Assembly: GCF_030272615.1 (NCBI RefSeq)
Contig: NC_081411.1
Coordinates: 40,787,140-40,851,139, forward strand
Direction: 5' to 3'
Length of the DNA stretch: 64,000 nucleotides
DNA from: Cryptomeria japonica
Lineage: Eukaryota; Streptophyta; Pinopsida; Cupressales; Cupressaceae
Positions 1 through 12,009 of this stretch are shown here, piece after piece. The position numbers and the translations under genes are program-made. The notes beneath the pieces were generated by a model, which was given only the letters and a program-made list of their open reading frames with translations, was not told the origin of the DNA and did no database searches. How positions within the stretch are numbered: the first letter of the stretch is position 1; each line of letters begins with the position of its first letter.

Positions 1-300
1 CCTAACCCTATGCGCTAGGTCTAACCTACGCGCTACGTACCCCTACCCATGCGACTCCCTATCTACCCTATGTGCTAGGTTTACCTGATGCGCTACCTAT
101 TTCAGTTTCTATGCTACCTTGTGTCCCTAATGCACTAATGTGCATTTATGTGCTAACCTAGCAAACCTAAGCGCTAACCTAGCAAACCTATGTGCTACCC
201 TATGTTTTTCAGATGCAACCTAAATCTACAACCTTATGCACTACAAAAAATTTTCTATGCGTTGACCGACGACCTAGATGTGCTAAAACGTTAAACCCGT
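1..300. repeat. Degenerate GCGCTA-type array in element Z
   Basis: Short imperfect units built around ATGCGCTA, ACGCGCTA and TGTGCTAACCTA recur every 15-30 bases. By comparison with element A (13884-14752) this array lies inside the intron of an antisense PMD transcription unit whose donor site is at 366-371. The CCTAACCCTA at the very start is part of this array and is not a telomere tract. Confidence 0.6.
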
Positions 301-365
301 GTGCAAAATTTCAAAAAAGTACCCAAAATGACAAAATAAAAATAAAAAAGGGGTCAAAAAGGTTG

Positions 366-529
366 ACTTACCAGTGGTCCATACGCGGCAGGCCTCCAAT
401 ACCTTCGAACGCGCTCGAATCGATGCGTAGAATATGGAATAGGCATTTTGTCTTCTCTCCAAAAGTCTCTTTCTCTAAAAGTCAACAAGCACAAATGAGA
501 CAAAACAATGCACTTTTCCCCTTTTATAG
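366..529 (-). promoter_or_regulatory. Antisense TATA box, exon 1 and splice donor (PMD unit of element Z)
   Basis: On the minus strand a TATA box (CTATAAAAGG, 520-529) is followed about 150 bases downstream by a GTAAGT donor (plus-strand ACTTAC, 366-371). The order and spacing match element A, where a TATAAGA-type box at 14905-14915 precedes a GTAAGT donor at 14747-14752. A short block rich in TTCGAACGCG / TCGAATCGATG (403-427) has a counterpart about 30 bases from the donor in A (14781-14805). I infer the promoter and first exon of an antisense gene. Its coding exon in Z would lie beyond the left edge of the window. Confidence 0.5.
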
Positions 530-608
530 GGTAAAATAAAATTAGGGTTAGGGGATTGAGCATGTAATTCGCTCGTGGTCTTCCTCGTACCCTCGCACAC
601 ATAAATTA

Positions 609-714
609 TCGAGAGATGAATCAATTCAAGCATTCCACATAGCCAAAATTTTGCAAAGCAAACACAATTATCAAATCACATCATTTTTTTTCAAATTTTT
701 GATTCATCTCCCGA
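609..714 (+). other. Conserved hairpin upstream of PPT (element Z)
   Basis: Left arm TCGAGAGATGAATC (609-622) pairs with right arm GATTCATCTCCCGA (701-714) at 13 of 14 positions around a 78-base loop. Element A has an equivalent hairpin at 15012-15060 with base changes that keep pairing. GAGGGGGCAT follows the right arm in both. Confidence 0.5.
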
Positions 715-847
715 GGGGGCATTATCAACATCAATTATCAAAACTAGGGCATGACATATCTCAAAACGACATAAAATTTTTATTTGATCATAAATCACGA
801 TAACACATCATTTTCTTTGAATTAACATGTGCACACACGTCACTTCA

Positions 848-860
848 AAGAGGGGCAAAA
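848..860 (+). other. Polypurine tract of element Z
   Basis: AAGAGGGGCAAAA lies directly before TGTAGACG, the LTR start. The same tract and junction occur in element A (15146-15161). Confidence 0.75.
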
Positions 861-2318
861 TGTAGACGTATAAAAATGACTATATTTCTAAATGAATATT
901 TTATGTTCATTTCTCTATTTAATTAAATCCAATTTAATTAAATCACCCACATTCCTCTATTTAAATTAAGTAAATTACTCAATTTATTTAAATTAAATTC
1001 ACTAGGCCTCTTTTGACATTTAATGAATAAATCACTTTATTCAATTAAATCCCTTCTATCCACTTTTAATTAAATTCAAATTTAATTAAATAGTTTACCC
1101 TAAATTGAATAAATCTAATTTATTTGATTTCCCCAAATTGTAACCAAGTTGAATTAAATTCATTTTATTCAATTAAATCCTATTATCCCTTCATCCACTT
1201 GCAAAATTCTACATCTCCCACTTGCTTCCTAAACCCTATTCCTAACCCCTTCTAGACTCTTCTAGACTCTTCTAATCACTTCTAAATTAACCTAACCCAT
1301 CTCCTAACTATTGTCACATCCCTAAACAAAGGGAAGTCACTTCTCAAACCGTCAAAGTCTTTGAAAACCCTTAAAGGCTTCAACCACTTAACTTTGAAAG
1401 TTTCCCAAACCATTAATGGTTAACTCAATCCTCTAGCATGATTAAAGAATTTCCCTAAACTCAACCTCCATGTAACCCAAGGGTCTCATCAAGAATTTAT
1501 TGCTTTGACCATGGTTATCCTTAATCTTTTGTACAAGAGTTTATCCTTTGGGTAAAACCTTTATCCAATGGGTAATCCTAACTTAACCCTAACCCTTACC
1601 CCCTAAGATAACCATGAGGTCTTCTCAAGCATTTAATGCTTCCTACCTCTCTTCTCAACCCAGTTTTATGTTGGCATTTGTCACCATTTCATTGGTGATA
1701 ATTGCAAACATGGATTCCCAACTTTCAAACTCAACCCTTGATTAAATCTTTTAATCATGGCCATCCATTGCCCTATTTTTGCTATAAATAGAGCTCTCAT
1801 TCCTCCATTTTATAGGATCCAAGTCTTTAGCATCACACTTATATTCAAATCCATGCAAACTTTAATATATCATTTGTGCTCATCATTTAGCCTCTCTTTT
1901 AAATAGGAATTAATCTAAATATGCATGTTTAGAGTATTTTCCTTATCATTTAGCTTAATCATAGACTAATATAGCATGCTAGGATAGTCTTGTCACTAAT
2001 TTTGTCATCTTATAACTAGTTTATTGCATTTATAGGATCATGTATAACTTAGGATGCATTTCATCTTAAAATCAACCAAAGCATCCCTTGTTCTTGCATT
2101 TGTCATCCATAAACCACTTTGCTCAGCGATCTGAGAGCAAAGACATTGGTTTGAGGGACCTTGTGAGATAGAGAACCATGGAACCAACCTTGGGAAGCTG
2201 AGCCATACTTCATGACTCCATAGCTTGCACCAAGAAGTCCTATGGGTGTGTGAGCAAAGCCTCTTTGAGCTCTGTTTTCCACATACTCAGTTCTATCCAC
2301 CCTCTTTTCCCGCATACA
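861..2318 (+). mobile_element. 3' LTR of gypsy element Z (right end uncertain)
   Basis: The LTR begins TGTAGACG after the polypurine tract, as element A's LTR begins TGTAGACACC. Its first 300 bases are rich in AATTAAAT blocks, like A's LTR. A TATA box (TATAAATA, 1783-1790) is followed by about 530 bases. The right boundary is a guess (a CA near 2318), because the 5' partner LTR lies outside the window. Confidence 0.55.
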
Positions 2319-4519
2319 ATATCATTTATATATATGATTTCTATTTAGACTAAAATTTGTAATGCCTTTTTTGCTTGAATCTCTTCCTTTCTATGTGTAT
2401 TAGCATTCTGGCCCATTGTTAATAAATGATCTTAAAAAAATGACTTGTCTTCATTAAAATTATGCCTTTGAATGTTATATTGATCCCCCATTTTATGTCT
2501 TGGTGAAATAACCAAGTTGAAAAACCAAAATATGGCTAAGTGTTGTGTTTTTCAAATTTTCAAAGTTTCAAGGTTGTTCATGCCTTCATACCTTTTCTAT
2601 CAATCCCAACTCCCCACTCTAATCCTTCAAAAAGATTGGCTACATCCTATTTGTCACTTTATCATGGATTTGAGTGTTTCTATCTTGGCATGCCCTTCCT
2701 ATTGATCCTAAAAACCTACCTAGGGTCCCTTGTAAATTTGCCTAAGTGTTGAGTTTGTTAATGCTTTAGTATGTCAAGGTCTCCTTGACATGCATACCAT
2801 TCATTAACCCCCTAATACCTAAAGTTCAAAGTGTAAAAGTTGCTAACTCATGTTTAATTGGCCTTTCAAACTATTAGGGTTTTTCTTCCATGTGTACTAT
2901 TTCTTCACCTCCCCAATCCCCAAAGTTCAAAGGTTGTGTTTTCCTAAATGTTTTTTTTTGGGGGTTTTAGGTAAACTCACCCCCTCATGTTATGCTTTTG
3001 GGTCATCAGGGATGATATCACTCTAGTCCCTATGGTTGGTTGGCATTCATTTCTTTGATGGCCTGATATCTCGATAGTTTGCATGGGTGAGTGACAATTT
3101 TGCTTTTGGTATTTGTCAAAAGGAACTTGGTTTCTCTTTTCTCTTGGTGCAATATTTTTTATCATCAAAGTGGAGAAGGCATTATTATTGAATTTTGGAT
3201 CTTCAACATCTCTCATCTCTAATGAGCAAGTATGTCTAGGCCCAATCGTCTAACATAGTATTACTTTTTAGAATTTGGGGTTTCAACCTCCCTAATCATT
3301 AGCAAATAGTTATGGTTGGGGCCAATGGTCTGGTAGGACATGGATATGGTTTCCTTCATCAAGGTTTCGATGAGTTTCATATTCTCATGATATTGGTAGG
3401 CAAACAATGAGGGAATCAATTTCCCAATAGGCTAATAGTTTGAAGGAGGTGTGTAGTTCGTCTTTGACAAGGGTTGTCAAATTATAATGACTAATCAGTT
3501 GTATAAAGTGAACACCCTTATTTCATTAGAGGTATGAAAATTTTATACTATAAACTCACAACATTGGTCACTTCATGTAGCATTCTAAATTGTACTCCCT
3601 TCGAATTTTTCCCCTCATTTTAGGAGACACAAGATACAACAATAAGGAGATCATGATACAAGAGAAAATTTATAATCATCAAGTGTTTCTAGAGGTCTTC
3701 AAGACTACATTCTTCATTCATCAATTGCAGAGAAACATTGCATCATTCATATGCATGTGTGATTAGGGTTTTATCATGTTCATGCCATACAACATATGTG
3801 ATTACACTCAAGAAGCAAAGCATCATTATCAATTATTGCAGATATGAGGTATATCCTTCCATTATTTATTTCAGTATTTGTAATATTTTAATTAAGGTTG
3901 ATTCCTTAACCAAGGTTTGACTTAGGCAAGCCACTATTCCCAACCTATTTCCCTTTCTTTCTTTGTGCAGGAAATAAGTACAGAGTTGCGATCTTCAAAA
4001 TAGGCATTATTTATAGTGACGAATCAATCCCCATTTGGTGTGCCAAAATTTTAGAGGACCAGAGCGATGGGCATTCTGATCCTGACATCTTTGGAGCTTT
4101 TTTGGGGATCATATCTGAATATGCTTATACTGCTCAAATCCAGGTGTGTGCCTCAATCCAATGACTTTAGCTCACTGTTTCTGCATTTTTATCTTCATTT
4201 TCAACACTTTACCCTAATTTCAACAATTCAACTCACAAAAGAGGGAAAACAAATCAATTTCCTTGAAATTCAATCAACATCTAGTCCTTATCTTTTGGTT
4301 TGTGATTAATCTATTGAATTTCACCCCTCTTTTCAATGTAATGGTAATCCCAAGTAAAAATTAGTGGTTTTCATACATCTTATGGTGGAAGCCCTAATTT
4401 TTCACCATTACACATCCTATTATAGACATGTAGAGAGAAGTATTGTGGAGGGTTCGTAGCATTTGTCAAAGTTCATATTTCATCTTTTGTGTCAATAAGT
4501 TCTTAGAGGAACATGAATT
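2319..4519. other. Unassigned intergenic stretch
   Basis: No coding trace longer than a random ORF. A block at 4038-4140 (GTGTGCCAAAATTTTAGAGG and following) looks like decayed LTR or leader sequence. It contains the reverse complement of element A's primer-binding start, but no LTR boundary could be fixed. Confidence 0.4.
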
Positions 4520-5026
4520 TGTACCCATGACACATATCATTAATCTCTTAATTCCTACACTACCTACCTTCTCATTATTTTCTTATTTCCTCTACCTACC
4601 CTCTAATCCTAGTCGACCATCTATCTTTTACACCTCTTAATCTTATCCCTCCATTTCCTAAAGTGTCTTCTATATAAAGAGATACTTCCTTCATTATCAA
4701 TCCTCCTAAGCACTCCTGGACTAGCATTTGAACTTTCATATGCGATCAAGCCTACTTACAACCACATTTCCATTCTTTGTTGAGCTCTTGTGCACACATA
4801 AAATTTGAGAGCAAATATATCAAGTAAGATCAATGAAGATAAGAATAATGGAGATTCAAACCCTATCAGACATGTGATAGTATAATCTTTGTGATTTTGT
4901 TGATTTTAAATTGTCTTAGGTAATCTTCATGTGCTATGGTGGATCTTTTGCTGTTGTTGGGCTAGGGTTTCGTGGTTGAATCTATTCAGTCTTTCAATAT
5001 TGTTGTTTCCATTTTTACCATAAACA
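4520..5026 (+). mobile_element. 5' LTR of element A, truncated
   Basis: These 507 bases match 15432-15938 closely through the LTR end TAAACA. The first about 272 bases of the LTR (TGTAGACACC and the AATTAAAT-rich part) are missing, and the sequence left of 4520 is unrelated. The TATA box is at 4671-4678 (TATATAAA). Confidence 0.8.
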
Positions 5027-5047
5027 TTTTGGCACACCCGGTGGGAC
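5027..5047 (+). other. Primer-binding-site-like sequence of element A
   Basis: TTTTGGCACACCCGGTGGGA directly follows the 5' LTR end. The TGG start and position fit a tRNA primer site. The matching tRNA was not identified. Confidence 0.6.
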
Positions 5048-5188
5048 ATGTATTTTTGTTAGATCTATATTCTTTTGCATATTTTTCTAACCCTATATTG
5101 TTGTTTTGTAAAACAATTTGTAGAATAACCTTGAGCAACTAGGATTTTGGACACAAGATTAAGATCTTGGAGAGATCTTATCCAATTT

Positions 5189-5905
5189 CACAAATGGCTT
5201 GGAAAATTTTTGTACCAAATTTTGTTGGCAGGCTGAAAACAGTATCAAGAGCTTAAAAAAAAAACCAGATCTTTTGGAGCATATATGAATTTTCTATGAT
5301 TTTTTTTTATGAATTTTCATAAAAAATTAATTTTGAGAGCAAACGAGCGATTTTTTCGGATTTTCTTACATTTTTTGAAATCTCTCAGAATTATACACAG
5401 GATCTGTTCTTTGTGATTTTAATTTTGATTCAAAATATTTCTTAAGAAATTGGATCTTTAAACATTAAGGTTTTTCATTATTGTGATTAGATCTCACAAA
5501 TGGCTTTGAATTTCGACATCAAATTGTTTTTGTAGGTCAAGAACATTATCATAGGTGCTCAGTAAAAAAATCAGATTTTTTGGAGCATATTTGAATTTTA
5601 TATGAATCTTTTATGCATTTTCATAAAAAATTAATTTTGAGAGAAAATGACCGAATTTTTCAGATTTGTTTATAGATTTGGAAATTTCTTATAATTATAC
5701 ACAGGATCTGATCTTTGTGATTTTAATTTTGATGCAAAATAATTCCTAAAAAATCAAATCTTTAAAAGTTAGGGTTTTGCATTATTTTGATCATATCTCA
5801 CAAACTGCTTGGAATTTTTGCAAGAATATTTTTATGCAGGTTTGGAATGCTATCAGGAGTTTCCAGTAAAAATTTTAGATTTTGTGGATCAATTTTTCTA
5901 AAATT
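5189..5905 (+). repeat. About 305-base tandem repeat in leader of element A (2.3 copies)
   Basis: Units start with CACAAATGGCTT at 5189, CACAAATGGCTT at 5495 and CACAAACTGCTT at 5799, giving spacings of 306 and 304 bases. The third copy stops after about 105 bases. Each unit carries GGAGCATAT, a CATAAAAAATTAATTTTGAG block and TTATACACAGGATCTG. Confidence 0.85.
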
Positions 5906-7091
5906 TACCTAACTTGTGTGCTTGCAGGAGGGGTATTATTGTAAAACTACTAACAAATCTCTGTTGCAAAATTTTGGCAAGGGTTTTTTATCTTTATTGT
6001 GTGCCTTGTTTTCATAGATTACCAAACACTTCAATTGGTGCACTAAAATTGAACCAGTGTCTTTTGTGTCTTGAGCAATAGGCTCTTTTTGTTTAATCTC
6101 TAGAGGGTCTGCCTCCCCGTGTGGTCATTAGGATTACTAGTGAGGAGAGAACGACCCAAGTGGTAGCGAGGAAAACCCACCTCTTCTGAACCACTATAAA
6201 TAATTGTATCCATGGTGAAAGCCATGGGTAACATGTGCTGATTAGTTCATACCGACACTATGTCTCACCATAAACTTGTTTGATCAAATTTATTTGATCA
6301 ATAGTAGGGTATAACCCCTATCGGCTTGGAGCCTTCTGTATTTACAGAGTTGAAAGTGTTGCATGTATGGCCATATGAGCAGATGCCCTTACTAGCACCT
6401 CTTTATTTTAGAAAGCCAAAATCCTTCTAGTTGTTGGGGCAGGAATTCAGACCTCTGGAGCGGCCCACACACATACGGTTCTTAGTAGAGGTACAAAGTT
6501 TGCCATGGGGAGTTTTCGTGGGGACTGGTGCTTGGCTACCCTGGAGAAGTGAGTGCCGAGGGTGGAGCCAGTGGGGTCAAGCATCTAAGTATTCACTTTG
6601 AATAGTGTAGCCTTGGGGGAAACCCCATGTGGGATCAACAACTATTGTCCTGGCCAACCATAAGAATTGTGCTTGTCTTCTTTTAAACATTCAAACATTT
6701 AAGATCAACCATCAAAATATTGTGTCTTTTGTGTCTTCAAGTGTATGCAAAACATTTTTCACATCAAACAACACACTTTCTTTGAGTCATTTTGAGTCCA
6801 AACATTTGTAAACATAGAGTCCTCATCAATATTGTGTCCTCTTGTCATGCAAAAAACAGTCAAAAAAATTCAGATTTGGTCGCAACAACAACTTTACAAA
6901 TTGGAAAAATTGCACTCAGATTCTAGAAACGCGTGTGTGTCTGAAAAAAACACGTCTATGTCCTGCAACCACATCTATGTAGGACATAAACACGTTTGTG
7001 TTATCATAATCAAAACTGCATTCACAAAATCTCAGAAATGCTTTTGTGCAGTGTTTAATCACGTCTGCAAATAAAGGACTTACAAAAGAAA
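5906..7091 (+). other. Remainder of element A leader
   Basis: About 1.2 kb without an ORF. Between 6920 and 7075 short units resembling CACGTCTATGT and ACGCGTGTGT recur. They resemble the ACGCG units in the antisense intron near 14500-14640. Confidence 0.45.
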
Positions 7092-8585
7092 ATGGAGGAC
7101 ATAAATACACCAAATCTAGCTTACACAATGAGAGACATATGTCCCTATCCATTTGACAAAAGTATTCCAATGCCTCCTTTCCATACACATTTTGTAACAC
7201 CAAAGTTTGATAAGTGCAGAGGCAAAGGAGACCCTAAGGCACATATAAGACAATTTTTCATAGCTTGCATTGAGGTAGCAATAGAAGAAACATACTTGAT
7301 GAGATTGTTCCCACAAAGCTTAGGTGATCAAGCTATGGAATGGTTCTCCCAACTTCCACCTGGAATTAAGTCATGGGGTGACTTAACAAAAGCTTTTATA
7401 CAACATTTCTCATATAACATAGAGACAAATATATCAGTTACCACTTTGTGCAACACCAAATAGAAAGATGGGGAGTCATTTTCATCATTCTTACAATGAT
7501 GGAGGAATTTAGCCAGCAGATGCTCTTGTGAAATTCCACAAAAACAAATGGTAGAGATGTTCACCCAGAATGTCAATAGAGAAATTGGTTATGACTCAAG
7601 GAAGACTTGTTTGTCCACCTTCAAGAACGTCATTGAGAAAGGCTTAGCAACAAAGAAGGTCTTAATTGAGCAAGGAGTCATTAAGATATTCAAAGGAAAC
7701 AAAGAATATTTTAACGGAAAAGACAAGCCACGGTTTTGGAACAAGAACAAGAACACAGTAAATGATGGTGTTGTTGATACTAACACAGTGAGACCCAAAA
7801 TCATTCTTTTTGGATCAAGTTCTACAAACAGCTAAGTGAATACTCAAACAAATTCCAAACCACGAAGGAAATACACCCCATTGGGAGAACCACTTGAATC
7901 ATCTTTCAAGAAGCTAGTGACAAAAAAGATAATAACAATTCCTGACAATTCTCCATATGAGCCAAAGGTCAAACCAAATTGGTGGAATGACGATGAGTAT
8001 TGCGAATATCACAAGAGCAAAGGACATAAAATAGGAAATTGTCATCGGTTGAAGAACATTATACAAGATCTTATTGATAGAGGTGACATTGAGATCGAAG
8101 GACATTCATCCAATGAAGAACATGAGATGTTTAAGGAACCATTCCCTAAACATGACAAGGGAAAATCCAAAGCCATAGATGAGCAAGCCAACTATACCAA
8201 AGCATCCTATAACTATGATTCAACTATTAATCACATTTCGATGGACAATTATGTCTCTACCATTATCATAAAGGACAAAACACCTGAAAATTATACCCAA
8301 AGACCCAAAGTTGTCCTAAAAGGCATTGGACCTTCTTCTAAATCTACCTCTAAATGTAATGTCACAACTCATCGAGGTAAAGTCACCCTGCAAAGTGCTC
8401 GAGCTAAAACCATCACTTCCTCAACAACCAAACCTAAGTACGATCTGGTAGAACAATTAGGGAGGACGCTCGCGCTTATCTCCATCCTCGAGCTTTTATG
8501 CATATCTCCCGCACATAAAGCCATCCTTGATAAAACTTTGAGAGAAAATTTTGTCCCCACTGATCTGAACGTGGACCAGTTTTAA
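7092..8585 (+). pseudogene. gag: gag polyprotein, Tat/Ogre-like gypsy (element A)
   Basis: One frame runs from the ATG at 7092 and is broken by stops at 7461-7463, within 7464-7547 (TGA), at 7833-7835 and at 8583-8585. The first 120 residues contain the retrotransposon gag core (KFDKCRGKGDPKAHIRQF, then LPPGIKSWGDLTKAF). Around residue 305 is a zinc-knuckle-like C-x2-H-x4-H-x4-C (CEYHKSKGHKIGNC) followed by LIDRGDI, typical of Tat-type gag. The family role is the capsid/nucleocapsid precursor of cytoplasmic virus-like particles. The start was chosen because it precedes the first gag motif and keeps the same frame as the protease. Substitution-type stops indicate an old copy. Confidence 0.8.
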
Positions 8586-10034
8586 GCCATGGTGGGATAC
8601 CTTTTCGTTCCACATTGCCTTACTTTCACAGAAGTTGATGACGCCTCTGTAAGCCAACTGCATAATGCACCTTTACACATTGAAGCCTTCCTACACAAAC
8701 ACTGAATAAAAAAAGTCCTGATAGATGGAGGAGCGGGTTTGAATATTTGTACATTGAGCACTATTAAACAATTGGGATATTCTAAAAAGGTTGCGAATGC
8801 TACAAACAAAATTACCATCAAGGCATATGATGACAAAGAGCGTTCATCTAAAGGCATAGTCATCTTACCTCTCAGAGTTGGGCCAGTTACGAAGGATGTG
8901 GTATGTCAAGTCCTTGACCTAGATCTCACATACAACATATTGCTAGGATGTCCATGGATTCATGAAATGAGAGTTGTTCCCTCAACATATCATCGATGTA
9001 TCAAGTTCCCACACGATGGAATTGAAGTGATCATCAAAGGTGATCTGAATCCATTCATATATTGCAATAACCTACGAGAAAGATTAGAAATAACAATCCC
9101 ACTCAATCAAGAAGTTGTTCCATCTTCATCATATGTGGATCCAAAATCCTTGAAAGCTTCTATATCAAAGCAAGTAGAGATAAAAGAAACATTCAAGGTT
9201 AAAGACATGGGATGTGGTGAGTATATCTTTCATGTTGATCAACTCCCACTATCTCCTAAGACATTTAGTCAACAAGAACAACCTACAAATAATTTGCAAG
9301 ACCAAGGGATTGCGTGTGAAGCACCTAGTGTTGTAGCTACTAAGTCTGAATGTAAATATCCTCTAGTGGTGCAAGCATCTCTTGACATCAATAGTCCTAA
9401 GAGTGGTTTCAGTGAAGAATCTATTGAGCGTATCACCAGCCCTCTTGAGAACTCACATATCCTTACCATTTCATCCACTCATTCCATTTCCACTCCTCTC
9501 CCAGACTTGGATCAACAAGAATCAGAAAAGCCCTTACTCATTGGGGATCACAAATCAAGATTTGAAAAGAAAAATCTAAAGGTCAAAAATAAAAAAATTT
9601 CCTTAAGTCCAAATCAAAATCAAAAGCTATTGGACTCTACAAAAATCAAAAGCAAGGATAAAAATCTTAAGAATGAAAAAGAACAAGAGTTGATCTCCCC
9701 TAATATCAAAATAACTGGGGGCAAAATTTCTAAAATTTCAAGTCAAAAAGCATACTTGTTGATCCTAAGTCTCCATCATGTCATGATACTTTCACTTCTT
9801 TTCGCAATCATAAGCTTTCATCACTCATCCACTTATTCTACACATCCATTCCCATTTGGTGATACATCATGGACCTTTAATGGAGCTTCCTTGAGGGACT
9901 TTGTTGTCAGGGATGCCCAAACTTCTTTAGGTGACACACATATGGGACGTAGTCCACACGCTAGTAATTCTATCTCAGTTGCTTCATCAAGGAAGACAAT
10001 CACTCGAGCTACACATCATTCAATCAAGGAATGA
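8586..10034 (+). pseudogene. Retroviral-type aspartic protease plus long linker (element A)
   Basis: This continues in the gag frame after the stop at 8583-8585, with another TGA at 8703-8705. The active-site motif LIDGGAGLNI (DGG, near 8720) is followed by a flap-like section and the conserved end motif YNILLGCPWIHEM, then a PSTYHRCIKF block typical of Tat-type proteases. From about 9075 to 10034 the frame stays open for about 320 codons of Lys/Ser-rich, low-complexity sequence with one hydrophobic stretch. Here RT, RNase H and the integrase core should be, and no RT motif (such as a YxDD) is present. The family role is maturation cleavage of gag-pol. The linker origin is unknown. Confidence 0.75.
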
Positions 10035-10271
10035 CACATCTACAACCATAAGGTAAAGCCTTGCACATTTAAAGTGGGTGACTTAGTTCTCAAGGAAAAT
10101 CCAAAAAATTAGCAAGATAGAGAGAAGAAGGGAAAGTTCGGACCAAATTGGCTTGTTCCTTACATCATCACAACAACCTATGGATCTGGTGCATATCATC
10201 TATCAACCCCAGAGGGCAAACCTTTGGAGGATCCTATCAATAACATGCAGCTTCGCAAGTTTTGCACATAG
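10035..10271 (+). pseudogene. Integrase C-terminal tail (element A)
   Basis: This follows the stop at 10032-10034 in the same frame as gag and protease. FKVGDLVLKE, then GKFGPNWLVPY, a GAYHL strand and GKPLEDPINNMQLRKF are the SH3-like C-terminal part of gypsy integrases that precedes the pol stop. One internal TAG occurs near 10109. The zinc finger and DDE core are absent. That the tail stays in frame with gag across the deletion suggests the deletion product was once a working ORF rather than late decay. Confidence 0.75.
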
Positions 10272-10349
10272 TTCGTCAGAGTATCCTAATTCAAAAAATA
10301 CAAAAAATTCAAAAAAAAATTCAAAAATACAAAAAAAATCGTTACTTGG

Positions 10350-10500
10350 TGAAAACCTGGCAAACAGGCGCCTTGTGACACAAAAATAAAATAAAATAAA
10401 ATAAAAAATTAAAGAGAAATAAATTCGTCCAACGGTGAAAACCACTTTGGTGGCTCCCTAGGCAAGTACCATGGTGAAAACCAGGTTATTGGCATCATGT
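10350..10500 (+). repeat. Threefold GGTGAAAACC motif
   Basis: GGTGAAAACC occurs about every 50-80 bases (TTGGTGAAAACCTGGCAA, ACGGTGAAAACCACTTTG, ATGGTGAAAACCAGGTTA), each followed by a GGC-containing segment. It lies just downstream of the pol stop. Confidence 0.6.
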
Positions 10501-12009
10501 GTAGAGACATTGCTCCTCCCTCCTTCAGGATTCCATCTCATCCTTTCACTCTTGTACACACTCACAACCTATCCATCCATAATAACCTGACCCACTCCCA
10601 TCATGGCTTGTTATCGATCTACCTAAGATTGGTTAGCCATTCATAATAGTCCTTCCTTTTCATCTCTTTCTGTCCATAATAAATCAGCTCCTATCCGTGG
10701 CTAAGGCAAATCCTAAGTCTAGTGATGGGTGTGGAACTAAGAGCATTACATGTTCCAAGGAGTATAGTTTCTTCAAATTTTCTTCAGTCTATCCACGCAC
10801 AATCCACTATAAAGAAACACTTGCATCACCGACCTGCAATAAAGTTTTGTCTTCTCCATAATAAAGTATCAGTTTCATGGATTTAGTTAGTTTTAGATGA
10901 GACGCAAGCAACAATGGGCTTCAACAAATCAAATCTTTCAATAGACTCAAACAACATTATGGTTCAATGCTATCTATCCTTTTGTGAAAGTAAACATTGT
11001 GACCATAATCAAATAGACTTATATAAGTGACAAGAGACACTAAACTTAAGGACTACAGTGGATGTTGGTGTCAAGTCTTGGTTTAATTTTAATTTTATCT
11101 TTCTGGTGACATGTCTTTTAGCTTTTCTAGGATGTCTCAGACTAGAGATTCTATCTCCAGGATGTCTTTGACTAGAAAGACGAGGATGGGGTATTGTCAA
11201 CTATTTTTCTTTGTTGTCTGTGGATTGTCTCTTAGTAATGCTATGACTTGTCCAAGGATATGAGGACACTATGAGTCTAGTGTGAACTGGGGCATTCTTT
11301 GTTTGTGACTATCGGATCTCCATGCAAATAGGTACACTGACTTTCTGGGTTGAACATATATCTGGATTGTCATAACCTATTTGCCATAATAAAGCTCAAT
11401 GAAGATAATAGCACAAGAAGTTCTTTCACTTCCATATCTTCTATCTTTCATCCCCCTTTCTTGATTGACCTCCATCGTCATTCTGGATTCTGTGTAGCCT
11501 GCTATCACATGACTGAGTATAATGACATGCCAAAAATATTTGCATTTCATGTAGTTTGCACCTGCATTACTACATGTTAGCATTTCATACATACATATAG
11601 ATATAACAATTGCACCATATCCACAGAACACATGTTAGCACATTTTACATTCTCATTATGTAAATAGTTATTTGCATTATCATATTCATCTCCATTTCAT
11701 ACATTCACATTTGCATAACATATAAAAACATAAAAGAACAAAAATATTGCATTTCATCATGTACATATTTGCATCCATATCATAAGCATCATATAGAAAC
11801 ATGCATCACATAGAAGCAACATCACATAGGTACATATGCATCTAGATTCCGTTAGGATGAATCATCTCATATATATATCTCGAAAATCATAAGTGTCATG
11901 ATACAATGATGTCAAAATACATATGGCTACAAAATCACCCAAAGGTGTCTACATCATCATACAAAAATGGTACAAAAACTGATACATAGGGAGCCTTCTA
12001 AGGCTATGA
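10501..12009 (+). other. Element A 3' untranslated interval
   Basis: About 1.5 kb between the integrase tail and the antisense PMD gene. I see only random-size ORFs. A repeated TTAGCATTTCATACATAC / GTTAGCACATTTTAC block occurs at 11570-11660. Confidence 0.4.

Noticed and set aside
1-60. Telomere-like CCTAACCCTA at the window start
   Set aside because: No run of CCCTAAA units. It is part of a degenerate GCGCTA array within a retroelement.
4038-4060. Inverted primer-binding site (GGTGTGCCAAAA) suggesting a minus-strand element
   Set aside because: No LTR start with TG next to it and no second LTR. Chance or a decayed fragment.
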